In this document: positions 9,732 through 18,933 of the stretch, one piece after another | Layout of the letters: each line of letters starts with the position of its first letter | How positions within the stretch are numbered: the stretch's first letter is position 1 | Source: Achromobacter spanius | GTDB taxonomy: Bacteria > Pseudomonadota > Gammaproteobacteria > Burkholderiales > Burkholderiaceae_B | Assembly (NCBI RefSeq): GCF_029637605.1 | Contig: NZ_CP121261.1 | Coordinates: 5,456,001 to 5,520,000 of the forward strand | Length of the DNA: 64,000 nt | Direction of reading: 5' to 3' | The notes under the pieces: generated by a model | Seen by the model: the letters and a program-made list of their open reading frames with translations, nothing else | What the model was told of the DNA's origin: nothing | The model's database searches: none | Position numbers and translations under genes: made by a program

Positions 9732-10637
9732 TCAAGCGGGCACGTCCAGCGACGCGATGCGCGCGGCGCAGGCGGCGCGCAGCCGGTCGATCAGATCGCG
9801 GTGCAGGGCGGACAAGGGGTCCTGGTTGCGCACCATGATGCTGATCGGCACGCGCAGCGCGGGGTCCAGGCGGCGCAGGCTCATGCCGGGGCGCAGCATC
9901 GCCTGGGCGGTAATGGCGTCCACGATGGCGTCGCCGCAGCCGGCATCCACCAGCGCGCAGGCCACGTAATGCGTCTGCACCTGGATGGCGACCTGCGGCG
10001 CCAGGCCCTGCGCATCCAGCGCCATCTGCAGCAGCGCGCCCGAGGCATCGCCCGCGTCCAGCACGATCAGCGTATCGCCCGACGGGTCGGCCAGTTCAGA
10101 CAGTCGCATCGGCCCCGTGGCGGGCCGCCGGCTCAGGTGTACCAGCTCGGTATGGCCCAGGCCCATGCGCGTCAGTCCGGGGTAGTCGTTGGTGTCGAAG
10201 GTAATGGCCAGGTCCAGTTCGCGCGTCAACAAGCCCTGCACCAGCTCCGCGCTGTGATGCGTGTGGATGTCGAAGGTGATGCCGGGTTGCGCATCCCGGC
10301 TTTCGCGCACCACGTCGGGCAGTAAGCCAAGGCCCAAAGCGGGCGCGCAGCCCAGCCGCAAGTGCCCGTTCGGCCGGTCACGCAGGCTGGCGACCAGCCG
10401 GCGCACGCTGTTCAGGTCCTGGTTCAGGCGCGCGACCTCGGGCGTCAGGATTTCGGCCTCGCGCGTGGCGACCAGCCGCCCCTTCACGCGCTCAAACAGC
10501 TTGAAGCCGAGTTGGGTCTCGGCGTGCGCCAGCAGTTTGCTGGCGGCGGGCTGCGAGATATGCAGCGCGGCGGCGGCCTCGGTCAGGGATCCGGTACGGC
10601 GGATCGCTTCGAAAATCTCGATGTGGCGCAGGCGCAT
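9732..10637 (-). CDS. LysR family transcriptional regulator divergent from ggt
   Basis: The 301-residue protein begins MRLRHIEIFEAIRRTGS, with the winged helix-turn-helix SLTEAAAALHISQPAASKLL at about residues 17-36, followed by the LysR effector-binding domain. The frame stays open upstream to 11330, but that stretch is the antisense of ggt; ATG 10637 places the helix-turn-helix at its usual position. The gene diverges from ggt, with 114 bp between the starts, and may control it. The effector is unknown. Confidence 0.9.
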   Translation of the reverse strand: MRLRHIEIFEAIRRTGSLTEAAAALHISQPAASKLLAHAETQLGFKLFERVKGRLVATREAEILTPEVARLNQDLNSVRRLVASLRDRPNGHLRLGCAPALGLGLLPDVVRESRDAQPGITFDIHTHHSAELVQGLLTRELDLAITFDTNDYPGLTRMGLGHTELVHLSRRPATGPMRLSELADPSGDTLIVLDAGDASGALLQMALDAQGLAPQVAIQVQTHYVACALVDAGCGDAIVDAITAQAMLRPGMSLRRLDPALRVPISIMVRNQDPLSALHRDLIDRLRAACAARIASLDVPA

Positions 10638-10719
10638 GTCAGGGCAGGGAAGAGGGACCGGAACCGCGATTCTATGTCGGGTTGACGGCGCGGGACACCC
10701 AGGCCGATGATGGACGCCT

Positions 10720-10733
10720 GCCGGCATGCCGGC
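10720..10733. promoter_or_regulatory. Perfect 14-bp palindrome between the LysR gene and ggt
   Basis: GCCGGCATGCCGGC lies 19 bp upstream of the ggt start in the divergent intergenic region. It could be an operator. GC-rich palindromes of this kind also occur by chance, and it lacks the T-N11-A pattern of LysR sites. Confidence 0.3.
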
Positions 10734-10751
10734 GCCACCTTGGAGTTGACC

Positions 10752-12509
10752 ATGCGCGCTTGCCGCCACGCCGCCGCCATTCTTATTGCCGCCACCCTGG
10801 CCGCCATGCCGGCCGCCTGGGCGCGAACCCCCGCGGCGGTTGAGGATCTCAACCCCGAGGCGGCCACCGGCGCGCAGGCGCGCGAGCTGGTCCGCGCGTC
10901 GCAGTACATGATGGTGTCCGCCAACCCGCTGGCCACGCAGGCGGGCTACGACATGCTGCGCGCGGGGGGCTCGGTGGTGGATGCCGCCATTGCCACGCAA
11001 CTGGTATTGAATCTGGTTGAGCCGCAATCGTCTGGCATCGGCGGGGGCGCGTTCCTGGTGCTGTATTCGGCCAAGACCGGCCGCATCCAGACCTATGACA
11101 GCCGCGAAACCGCACCCGCCGCGGCGCGCCCGGACCGCTTTCTGGACGCCGATGGCAAGCCGCTGCCTTTCGCGCAGGCCGTCAACAACGGCATGGCGGT
11201 TGGCGTGCCGGGTTTGCTGCGCGGCCTGGAACTGGCGCACAAGGAGGCGGGTGTGCTGCCCTGGGCCGACCTGTTCCAGCCCGCCATCCGGCTTGCCGAA
11301 CAAGGCTTTGCCGTGTCGCCGCGCTTGCACACGCTGCTGGCGGGCAACAAGGCGTTGCCGAAGCAGGCGGCGGCCGCCGCGTATTTCTATGCGCCGGATG
11401 GCTCACCCTGGCCGGTGGGGCATGTGTTGAAGAACCCCGAGTTTGCGCGCACCTTGCGCGCGGTGGCCGCGCAGGGCGCCGACGCGTTCTACCAGGGCGA
11501 GATCGCTCGCGACATCGTGGCGGCGGTGCACGGCCACGCCACGCCGGGCGACCTGAGCCTGGCGGACTTGGCGAACTACCGCGCCAAGACACGCGACCCG
11601 GTGTGCGGCGCGTATCGCGGCTACCAGCTGTGCGGCATGGCGCCGCCCAGTAGCGGCCCCATCGCCGTGTTGCAGATGCTGGGCGAGCTTGAACAGTATC
11701 CGATGTCGACGTATGCACCGGGTTCGGTGCAGGCGGTGCATTATTTTTCTGAAGCCGGTCGGCTGGCGTTCGCTGACCGAGACTTCTATGTGGCGGATCC
11801 CGACTTCGTCGATGTGCCGGTACTCGCCTTGTTGGACCCCGCCTATCTGCGTGCGCGCGGCAAGCTGATTCAGCCTGATCGCAGTATGAAGGTTGCGCTG
11901 CCGGGCGACCCGGAAGGCAAGCTGCTGACGCTAGGGCGCGACAACGCGCTGGAGCTGCCGTCCACCAGTCATCTGGTGGCGGTGGACAAGCAAGGCAATG
12001 CGCTGTCCATGACGACCACCATCGAAAGCGAATTCGGCAGCAAGATCTTCGTGCGCGGATTTTTGTTGAACAACGAAATGACGGACTTCTCTTCGTCGTT
12101 CAAGGACCCGGAAGGCAGGCTGGTGGCCAACCGCGTTGAAGCGGGCAAGCGGCCGCGCAGCTCGATGGCGCCGATCATCGTGCTGCGCGACGGCAAGCCC
12201 GTGATGCTGGTGGGGTCACCTGGCGGCAGCGCCATCATCAACTACGTAGCCAAGACGATAGTGGGCGTGCTGGATTGGGGCTTGGACATCCAGGCCGCGA
12301 TTGCGCTGCCCAACATGGGCAGCCGCAACAAGGACACGGAACTGGAAAAAGGCACGCCGCTGGAAGCGTTGGCCCCTGCGCTGGAAGCCAAGGGGCACCC
12401 GGTGCGGATTACCGAATTCCCCAGTGGCATCCATGGCATCGTCATCGACGCCAACGGCCTGCAAGGCGGGGTGGACCCGCGCCGCGAAGGGCTGGCCAAG
12501 GGGGGCTGA
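10752..12509 (+). CDS. ggt: Gamma-glutamyltransferase (glutathione hydrolase)
   Basis: Periplasmic Ntn hydrolase that removes the gamma-glutamyl group of glutathione and its conjugates. The precursor has 585 residues and a signal peptide ending near PAAWARTP (about residue 25). Visible motifs are AQAGYDMLRAGGSVVDAA-type text (TQAGYDMLRAGGSVVDA), SGIGGGAFLVLY and DSRETAPAAA. STSHLVAVDKQGNALSMT near residue 405 contains the autoprocessing and catalytic threonine (the T before SH), and a late MLVGSPGGSAII contributes to the oxyanion region. Start 10752 has GGAG six bases upstream. A chaC homologue for cytosolic glutathione breakdown lies at 23.2 kb. Confidence 0.94.
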   Translation: MRACRHAAAILIAATLAAMPAAWARTPAAVEDLNPEAATGAQARELVRASQYMMVSANPLATQAGYDMLRAGGSVVDAAIATQLVLNLVEPQSSGIGGGAFLVLYSAKTGRIQTYDSRETAPAAARPDRFLDADGKPLPFAQAVNNGMAVGVPGLLRGLELAHKEAGVLPWADLFQPAIRLAEQGFAVSPRLHTLLAGNKALPKQAAAAAYFYAPDGSPWPVGHVLKNPEFARTLRAVAAQGADAFYQGEIARDIVAAVHGHATPGDLSLADLANYRAKTRDPVCGAYRGYQLCGMAPPSSGPIAVLQMLGELEQYPMSTYAPGSVQAVHYFSEAGRLAFADRDFYVADPDFVDVPVLALLDPAYLRARGKLIQPDRSMKVALPGDPEGKLLTLGRDNALELPSTSHLVAVDKQGNALSMTTTIESEFGSKIFVRGFLLNNEMTDFSSSFKDPEGRLVANRVEAGKRPRSSMAPIIVLRDGKPVMLVGSPGGSAIINYVAKTIVGVLDWGLDIQAAIALPNMGSRNKDTELEKGTPLEALAPALEAKGHPVRITEFPSGIHGIVIDANGLQGGVDPRREGLAKGG

Positions 12510-12546
12510 GGCGCGCGTCAAGTCCGGTGGGCCAGGTCCAGCGGGG

Positions 12547-13953
12547 CTAGTCCAGCGAAGACGGGTCGATTTCCATGCGCGCTTCCTTGCGATGCGCCAG
12601 ATAGGTCACGCCCCACATCACCACTCCCAACAGCAAGAGCCAACCCGCCACTTGATACTGGATCACGTCGCGGCCGGTCAGCGGCGTGACCAGGAACAGG
12701 CAGGCCGCCGCGCCCAGCCACGGAATGATGCGGTTGATGCGGAAGTGTTCATGCTTGACCTCGTCGCGACGCAGGACCAACACCGCGACGTTGACGAAGG
12801 CGAATACGCCAAGCAGCAGCAACGCCGTGGTGCCGCCCAACGCGCGGATGGCTTCCGAATCCGCCAGGGCCACCAGGATGATCAGGCCAAACGCAAGCGC
12901 GGTGGTGAACAGGATGGCCGTCCAGGGCGTCTGGTTCTTGCGATGCACGTGCGCCAGGAACGACGGCAGCACGCCCTGGCGCGACATGCCGTAAAGCAGG
13001 CGGCTGGCCATCATCATGTTGATGAGCGCGGAGTTGGCCACGGCAAACATCGAGATCACGGGCATGATGTACTCCACCGGCAGGTTCGGCGCGGCGCGCT
13101 TGACCACCAGCACCAGCGGCGTCGAGCTCTTGGCCAATTCACCCACCGGCACCAGCGCCACGGCGCAGATCGACACCAGCACGTAAATCACGGCGGTGAT
13201 GCCCAAGCCGGTCAGCATGACCTTGGGAAAGATGCGGCTGGGTTCGTGCGTTTCTTCGGCCATGTTGACCGAATCCTCAAAGCCGACCATGGCGAAGAAT
13301 GCCAGCGCGGTGGCTGATGTGACCGCCAGGAAGACGCTCTTGTCTTCGGGCGTGTCGAATGCGATTACCCGCGAGAAATCCGCCTGCCCACCCGCCATGG
13401 CGTAGAAGCCCAGCAAGATCACCATCAACAGGCCCGACAATTCGATCAGGGTCAGCACGACGTTGGCCTTGACGCTTTCGGCCGCGCCGCGCAGGTTCAC
13501 CAACATTACCAGCAGCATGAAGCCGAGCGCGCCGAACGTGATCCAGGTTTTGTCGGCCTCGATGCCGAAGGCCGCAAACAGGTTGGCCGCAAAGGCCTGC
13601 GAGGCCGTGGCAGCGGATGTCAGCCCCGAGCTCATGACGGTGAAGCAGACGATGAAGGTCAGGAAGTGCACGCCGAAGGCTTTGTGCACATACAGCGCCG
13701 CGCCGGCGGCCTTGGGGTATTTGGTGACAAGCTCCAGATAGGACAGCGCGGTCAGCAACGCCACGCCGAAGGCCACCAGGAAGGGCACCCACGCCGCACC
13801 ACCGACTTCGGCCGCCACCTGGCCGGTCAAGGCATAGACGCCGGTGCCAAGGATGTCGCCAATAATGAATAGCAACAATAGTTTCGCGCCCATCACGCGC
13901 TTGAGCGGCGCGTTCTCCGTTGCGGACGGGGCGCTCGTTTCGTTCGTGGCCAT
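12547..13953 (-). CDS. APC family amino acid permease
   Basis: Inner-membrane permease of the amino acid-polyamine-organocation superfamily, with 468 residues and about twelve hydrophobic segments. The first helix, LLLLFIIGDILGTGVYALTG, holds the glycine-rich unwound motif that binds the substrate backbone. TALAFFAMVGFEDSVNMAEE matches the conserved helix 6 region. Start 13953 has GAGG/GGAG sequence upstream; a longer frame to 14046 adds a non-membrane tail. It converges with ggt, whose stop is 37 bp away. Substrate unknown. Confidence 0.88.
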   Translation of the reverse strand: MATNETSAPSATENAPLKRVMGAKLLLLFIIGDILGTGVYALTGQVAAEVGGAAWVPFLVAFGVALLTALSYLELVTKYPKAAGAALYVHKAFGVHFLTFIVCFTVMSSGLTSAATASQAFAANLFAAFGIEADKTWITFGALGFMLLVMLVNLRGAAESVKANVVLTLIELSGLLMVILLGFYAMAGGQADFSRVIAFDTPEDKSVFLAVTSATALAFFAMVGFEDSVNMAEETHEPSRIFPKVMLTGLGITAVIYVLVSICAVALVPVGELAKSSTPLVLVVKRAAPNLPVEYIMPVISMFAVANSALINMMMASRLLYGMSRQGVLPSFLAHVHRKNQTPWTAILFTTALAFGLIILVALADSEAIRALGGTTALLLLGVFAFVNVAVLVLRRDEVKHEHFRINRIIPWLGAAACLFLVTPLTGRDVIQYQVAGWLLLLGVVMWGVTYLAHRKEARMEIDPSSLD

Positions 13954-14070
13954 ATTCTTTTCTCCTCTTTCTTGGACTTTGTGGGGGGGGAGGCGACCCG
14001 AAAAGTCTAAGGCGGGGAGGGTGCAGACAGTGCTACAACGGTGCAACGAAATGTCTTAGTTGTTGAGATT

Positions 14071-14956
14071 CGTAGGATGGGTGCAGCGCGAGAGAAAGGG
14101 CAGAAAAACCCAAGTGCGATTCGCGCGAAACCCATCATGCAGCGTTGGAAATTGCGGCACCTTAGCCACACCTATGTATGGTTAAAACGGTTTTGGCTTC
14201 AGCGCCGCCTGATGGGTTTCGCGCGAACGGCTTCAGTGTTCTTCTGCCTCTTCCCGCGCGCTGCACCCATCCTACGTTTTCCTATCCGGCTGGCATTCGT
14301 AGGATGGGTGTAGCGCGAAAGAAAGAGCAGAAAAACCCAAGTGATATTCGCGCGAAACCCATCATGCAGCGGTGGAAATTGCGACACCTTAGCCACACCT
14401 ATGTATGGTTAAACGGTTTGGGTTTCAGCGCTGCCTGATGGGTTTCGCGCGAACGTCGTCAGTGTTCTTCTGCCCCTTCCCGCGCGCTGCACCCATCCTA
14501 CGTTTTCCTATCCGGCTGGCATTCGTAGGATGGGTGCAGCGCGAAAGAAAGAGCAGAAAAACCCAAGCGCGATTCGCGCGAAACCCATCATGCAGCGTTG
14601 GAAATTGCGGCACCTTAGCCACAGCTATGTATGGTTAAAACGGTTTGGGTTTCAGCGCCGCCTGATGGGTTTCGCGCGAACGGCTTCAGTGTTCTTCTGC
14701 CTCTTCCCGCGCGCTGCACCCATCCTACGTTTTCCTATCCGGCTAGCATTCGTAGGATGGGTGCAGCGCGAAAGAAAGAGCAGAAAAACCCAAGTGATAT
14801 TCGCGCGAAACCCATCATGCAGCGTTGGAAATTGCGACACCTTGGCCACACTTATGTATGGTTAAAACGGTTTAGGTTTCAGCGCTGCCTGATGGGTTTC
14901 GCGCGAACGGCTTCAGTGTTCTTCTGCCCCTTCCCGCGCGCTGCACCCATCCTACG
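14071..14956. repeat. Tandem array of four nested-palindrome units, period 226-227 bp
   Basis: Units are 14071-14276, 14298-14502, 14524-14729 and 14751-14956 (205-206 bp each), separated by near-identical 21-bp spacers (TTTTCCTATCCGGCTGGCAT plus T; one spacer has CTAGC). Each unit starts CGTAGGATGGGTG and ends CACCCATCCTACG, so a whole unit is one long inverted repeat. Each arm holds its own GATGGGT/ACCCATC pair. The central loop carries TATGTATGGTTAAA. Units 1 and 3 share variants (GCGATT, GCGGCACC, CCTCTTCC), and units 2 and 4 share others (GATATT, GCGACACC, CCCCTTCC). The array starts 117 bp before the APC permease start and ends 3 bp past the CaiB stop. I consider all frames through it non-coding. 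Confidence 0.95.
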
Positions 14957-14959
14957 AAT

Positions 14960-16072
14960 TCACGCCTTCAGTTCTGGTGGCAGTTTGCGCAGGCTAGCCG
15001 GGGTACGCGATAGCTTGATGGGCGAGCCTACGCCTTTGTATTCGCCTTGTTCCAACACCATCCCGCGATGTTTCGTATGCGGGTGTGCCAAGGCTTGGTC
15101 CACCGTTTGTACGGCGGCGGCGGGGACGCCTGCGCGCAGCAGGCGGTCGGCCAGCGTGGCGGCATTCTGGCTCGCCAGCAGACTCGACAATTCATCGCGC
15201 AAGGCTTGCCGGTTTTGCAGGCGGTCGGCGTTGGTGGCATAGCGTGCATCCGCTGCCAGACCCGGCGCTTCCAGCACCTGCGCCATCAACGCAAACTGCC
15301 GGTTGTTGCCCACGGCAAGAAACAGCGGGCCGCTGGCGGTGGGCAGTGTTTCGTAGGGCGCGATATTCGGGTGCGCGTTGCCGCTGCGCTTGGGCACCGT
15401 GCCGCTGTAGAAAAAGTTGGCGGCGTGCGGGTGCAACAGCGAAAGCGCGCAGTCGTACAGCGTGATGTCCAGGAATTGGCCCAGGCCGCTGCGCTGGCGT
15501 TCGTTGAGCGCCAGCAGCACGGCCACCGCGGCGTTCAGCCCGGTCACCATGTCCACCACCGGCAGACCCACGCGCGTGGCCTCGCCGTCGGCTTCGCCGT
15601 TCACGCTCATCAAGCCGCACATGGCTTGCGCGCAGGCGTCGTAGCCGGGCAACCCGCCCAAGGGCCCATCGGCGCCGAAGCCGCTGACACGGCAATGCAC
15701 CAGCTTGGGAAAGGCCTGGCTCAAGCTGTCATAACCCAGCCCCCACTTTTCCAGCGTGCCGGGTTTGAAGTTCTCAACCAGCACGTCGGCGTCGGCCAGC
15801 AGATGGCGCAGCAGTTCCTGGCCCGCCGGTTGCGACAAGTCCAGCGTCATGCCTTCCTTGTTGCGGTTCACGCCGATGAAGTACGACGCCGTGTCGCCCA
15901 GGAAGGGCGGGCCCCAACCTCGGGTTTCGTCGCCGCCCGGGGGCTCGATCTTCAGCACGTCGGCGCCGTGGTCGGCCAGTATCTGCGTGCAGTACGGGCC
16001 GCCCAACACGCGCGACAGGTCGATCACTTTGCAGCCGGCCAGCGCGCCGGCGTTCGGAAGAGTAGGGGCCAT
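14960..16072 (-). CDS. CaiB/BaiF family CoA transferase (class III)
   Basis: Class III CoA transferases move CoA between carboxylic acids through an aspartyl-CoA intermediate. The 370-residue product opens with VIDLSRVLGGPYCTQILADHGADVLKIEPPGGDE (split here as VIDLSRVLGGPYC and GADVLKIEPPGGDE), then VNRNKEGMTLDL and DVLVENFKPGTLEKWGLGYD. The last contains the conserved ENF; the catalytic Asp is expected near residue 160-170, in GLPVVDMVTGLNAA. It is third in a minus-strand operon (acyl-CoA dehydrogenase, Bug protein, CaiB), 12 bp after the Bug stop. Its stop codon lies 3 bp from the repeat array. Confidence 0.9.
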   Translation of the reverse strand: MAPTLPNAGALAGCKVIDLSRVLGGPYCTQILADHGADVLKIEPPGGDETRGWGPPFLGDTASYFIGVNRNKEGMTLDLSQPAGQELLRHLLADADVLVENFKPGTLEKWGLGYDSLSQAFPKLVHCRVSGFGADGPLGGLPGYDACAQAMCGLMSVNGEADGEATRVGLPVVDMVTGLNAAVAVLLALNERQRSGLGQFLDITLYDCALSLLHPHAANFFYSGTVPKRSGNAHPNIAPYETLPTASGPLFLAVGNNRQFALMAQVLEAPGLAADARYATNADRLQNRQALRDELSSLLASQNAATLADRLLRAGVPAAAVQTVDQALAHPHTKHRGMVLEQGEYKGVGSPIKLSRTPASLRKLPPELKA

Positions 16073-16084
16073 GGATTCTCTGCT

Positions 16085-17068
16085 TCAGTCGATGGAAACG
16101 TTGGCGCTCTTGATGAGTTCGCGCCACTTGGGGACTTCGGCGGCGATGAAGTTGGCCAGGCCTTGCGGCGTCTGGTCCTTGGCCGCCACGATGCCTTGAG
16201 AACGCAGTGCCTGCTCGACGGCGGGATCCGACAGCGCGGTCTTGAACGCCCGGTTCAACGTGTCCACCACATCGGCCGGCGTGCCCTTGGGCGCGACGAT
16301 GCCGAAGAAGACGCTCACGTCATAGCCCTTCAGGCCCTGCTCGGACAAGGTGGGCAAATCCGGCAGCGCGTCCGATCGTTGCGCGCTGGCCAGGCCGATG
16401 GCGCGCAGCTTGCCGGCCTTGACGTGGGGCAGGGCCGTGAGGATGTCGGTGAACGACATGGACACCTGCCCGCCCAGCAGGTCGTTCAGCGCCGGCCCCG
16501 TGCCCTTGTAGGGGATGTGCATGATGTCGGTGCCGGCCATCTTGTTGAACAGGATGCCGGCCAGATGCGACGACGCGCCGTTGCCCGACGACGCGTAGCT
16601 GAGCTTGGTGGGATTCTGCTTGGCGTAGGCGATAAGCTCTTGCACGTTCTTGACCGGCACAGAGGGGTTCACCACCAGGATGTTGGGCAGATGGCCCAGG
16701 CGGATGATCGGCGCGAAACTGGTTTCAGGGTTGTAGCCCTGGTTCTTGTACAGGCTGACGTTGATGGCCAGCGGGCCGGACGTGCCGAACAGAATCGTGT
16801 AGCCATCGGGCTTGGCCCCCGCTACGTATTCCGATCCGATATTGCCGCCCGCGCCGCTGCGGTTTTCAACAATCACGTTCTGCTTGAGCGGTTCGCGCAG
16901 TTTCTCGGCCAGGCGGCGCGCCATGGCGTCGGTCGGCCCGCCGGGCGGGAACGGCACGACCAGCGTGATGGGGCGGGCGCTGGGAAAGGCGTCGGCCGCC
17001 AGCGCGGACGTGACCGGCATGACGGCGGTGGTCGCGGCCAGCAGCAAGGGGGCAATAAAGCGTTTCAT
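16085..17068 (-). CDS. Bug/TctC family periplasmic binding protein
   Basis: A 327-residue precursor with a signal peptide ending SALAAD near residue 25. Family motifs: RPITLVVPFPPGGPTDAMAR, VIVENRSGAGGNIGSEYV, IMHIPYKGTGPALNDLLGGQ and FFGIVAPKGTPADVVDTL. AGGAGA precedes ATG 17068. It sits between an acyl-CoA dehydrogenase and a CoA transferase gene, which suggests it captures a carboxylate that is then activated to a CoA thioester. No membrane component is encoded nearby. Confidence 0.92.
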   Translation of the reverse strand: MKRFIAPLLLAATTAVMPVTSALAADAFPSARPITLVVPFPPGGPTDAMARRLAEKLREPLKQNVIVENRSGAGGNIGSEYVAGAKPDGYTILFGTSGPLAINVSLYKNQGYNPETSFAPIIRLGHLPNILVVNPSVPVKNVQELIAYAKQNPTKLSYASSGNGASSHLAGILFNKMAGTDIMHIPYKGTGPALNDLLGGQVSMSFTDILTALPHVKAGKLRAIGLASAQRSDALPDLPTLSEQGLKGYDVSVFFGIVAPKGTPADVVDTLNRAFKTALSDPAVEQALRSQGIVAAKDQTPQGLANFIAAEVPKWRELIKSANVSID

Positions 17069-17118
17069 GGTGGTGTCTCCTGTGGGGAAGGCGCGCCGGC
17101 TGTGCCGCCGGCGTCGGA

Positions 17119-18819
17119 TTACAGCGCGTATTGCAAGATGGCCTGGCAGGCCGCGCTTTCGTTGGGGGGAATGGCATAAGGGTCGCGCGGCGCCAGGCGG
17201 TGCAGCAGCACCTGGTCGGCCAGTTGCGCACGGCTTTCCAGCCTGGCGCCCGTGGCTTCCCAGCGCAGCGCGGCCATGGACACGGCGTGGTACAGCAGCG
17301 ATGCGGCCTGGCGGGCCAGTTCGTCATGGTCGCCCGCCGCCGCCTGCTCGGCCAGCGAAAAGCTCTTGGCCAGCGCGTCTGCTTGCAGCGCGGCCAGGGC
17401 GGGTGGGCAGGGCACGCCCGCCGCCAGCAACCGGTCGATGTGCGCGCGCAGGGCGGGCAGCGAATTCTCTTTCTTGATGGCGCGCAGCACGTCCAGCGCC
17501 ACGATGTTGCTGGTGCCTTCCCAGATGGAGCCCAGATGCGCGTCGCGCACCAGGCGCGGCTCGGTCCATTCCTCGATATAGCCGCAGCCGCCGCGCACTT
17601 CCATCGCGTCGCCCGTCACCTTGCGGGCGTCGCGGCAGGCGCGGAACTTGATCAGCGGCGTCAGGATGCGGGCAAGCGCCGGGTCGGCAGTGCCCTGGTC
17701 GGCGTCCGCCAGCGCGCGCGCCGTCTGGAACATGACGCTGCGCGCCTGTTCGGCCCACACCGTCATCTTGACCAGTTGGCGCTGCATCAGCGGCATGTCG
17801 ATCAGGCGCTTGCCAAAAGCGCGGCGGTGTTGCGACACGTAGATGGCTTCGGTGACGGCGCGGCGCATCAGGCCGGCCGCGCGCATGCCGTTGGACAGGC
17901 GCGAATTGTTGATCATGTCGGCCATCTGCTTGAAGCCGCGGCCGCGTTCGCCCACCAGCCAGGCCACGGCCCCTTCCAGGCGGATTTCGCCGCTGGCCAT
18001 GGAGCGCGTGCCCAGCTTGTCCTTCAAGCGCAGGATGCGGTAGTGGTTGTGGCTGCCGTCGTCCAGGTCGCGCGGCAGCAGGAAGAGCGATACGCCCTTC
18101 AGACCAGGCTGCGGCTCGCTGCGCGCCAGCACCATGGCAAAGCCCGCGTCGGGATTCGAGCAGAACCACTTGTCGCCATGAATGCGCCAGGTGCCGTCGG
18201 CTTGCGCTTCTGCGGTCACTTCCGTGGCGCTGACGTCCGACCCCGCGCCCTGTTCCGTCATGAACATGGCGCCTTGGCGCAGCGCGTCGAAATCCTGGCT
18301 GGTGACTTGCGGCAGCACGCGCTCGACCAGCGCGGGGTCGCCGAACTTGCGCAACGTGCGCGCCAGCGAATCCGTCATGCTGACCGGGCAGCACAGGCCG
18401 AATTCCGCCTGCACGAACAGATGGCTCAGCGCGTACTTGGCGCTGGCCGGCATGGGTTCTGGCCAGCCCAGCACGCCACCGCGATGCGACAGCGCGGCCA
18501 GGCCGAATTCGCTGTAGGCCAGGCGTTCCAGTTCTACATAGGCCGGATGTTTGTCGACACGGGATTCATCCGCGCCTGCGCGGCTGCGCACGGACAGGGT
18601 GGGCGGATGCTTGTCCGCCGTGGCGGCCAGCTCGTCCATCACGCCGCCGGCCAGGCCGCCCAGCCGTTCCAGGTGCGGCAGCAGATGGGTGTGCAGCGCG
18701 GCGGGCAGGTAGCGCTGGCTCAGCGCGGCGGCATAGGGGTCCGCGCGGAACAGATTCAGGCCGCGTGAATCCGGAACGGGCGTGGCGGCGGGGGCAACGG
18801 GGCGGGCGGGGGCGTCCAT
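17119..18819 (-). CDS. Acyl-CoA dehydrogenase, AidB-like
   Basis: FAD enzyme of the acyl-CoA dehydrogenase superfamily. The 566-residue length and order fit the AidB branch: MTEQGAGSDVSATEV, WRIHGDKWFCSNPDAG, LKDKLGTRSMASGEI, QHRRAFGKRLIDMPLMQRQ, VRGGCGYIEEWTEPRLVRD and LGSIWEGTSNIVALDVLRA. I start at ATG 18819 (AGGA upstream); the frame is open to 19125, but that region overlaps the divergent LysR gene. It leads a three-gene operon with the Bug and CaiB genes, and the LysR gene at 18934 probably controls it. Substrate unknown. Confidence 0.87.
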   Translation of the reverse strand: MDAPARPVAPAATPVPDSRGLNLFRADPYAAALSQRYLPAALHTHLLPHLERLGGLAGGVMDELAATADKHPPTLSVRSRAGADESRVDKHPAYVELERLAYSEFGLAALSHRGGVLGWPEPMPASAKYALSHLFVQAEFGLCCPVSMTDSLARTLRKFGDPALVERVLPQVTSQDFDALRQGAMFMTEQGAGSDVSATEVTAEAQADGTWRIHGDKWFCSNPDAGFAMVLARSEPQPGLKGVSLFLLPRDLDDGSHNHYRILRLKDKLGTRSMASGEIRLEGAVAWLVGERGRGFKQMADMINNSRLSNGMRAAGLMRRAVTEAIYVSQHRRAFGKRLIDMPLMQRQLVKMTVWAEQARSVMFQTARALADADQGTADPALARILTPLIKFRACRDARKVTGDAMEVRGGCGYIEEWTEPRLVRDAHLGSIWEGTSNIVALDVLRAIKKENSLPALRAHIDRLLAAGVPCPPALAALQADALAKSFSLAEQAAAGDHDELARQAASLLYHAVSMAALRWEATGARLESRAQLADQVLLHRLAPRDPYAIPPNESAACQAILQYAL

Positions 18820-18872
18820 GGCGGCATCCTGCGGAAAACGGAGAAGATGGCCGATGTTGCGCGGGTGCATTA

Positions 18873-18922
18873 ATCTATGCAAATACCGATTTTGTGTAGA
18901 ACAATCCATAAAAAATATAGAT
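18873..18922. promoter_or_regulatory. Divergent LysR control region
   Basis: The 114-bp gap between the acyl-CoA dehydrogenase and LysR starts has an AT-rich core bounded by ATCTAT (18873-18878) and ATAGAT (18917-18922), an inverted pair 38 bp apart. LysR operators commonly occupy such divergent gaps. The exact operator is not resolved. Confidence 0.4.
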
Positions 18923-18933
18923 AAGGGGAGACC

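Noticed and set aside
10638..11330. A 231-codon N-terminal extension of the LysR gene at 9732
   Set aside because: The extension is antisense to ggt, and ATG 10637 gives a standard LysR N-terminus.
14071..14956. CRISPR array
   Set aside because: The repeats are over 200 bp, are themselves palindromic, and the 21-bp spacers are nearly identical, which is the opposite of a CRISPR array.
14041..15242. A series of 65-200-codon frames across the repeat array on both strands
   Set aside because: They are near-identical because they read the same palindromic units; they lack ribosome sites and family motifs, and they follow the 226-227-bp period.
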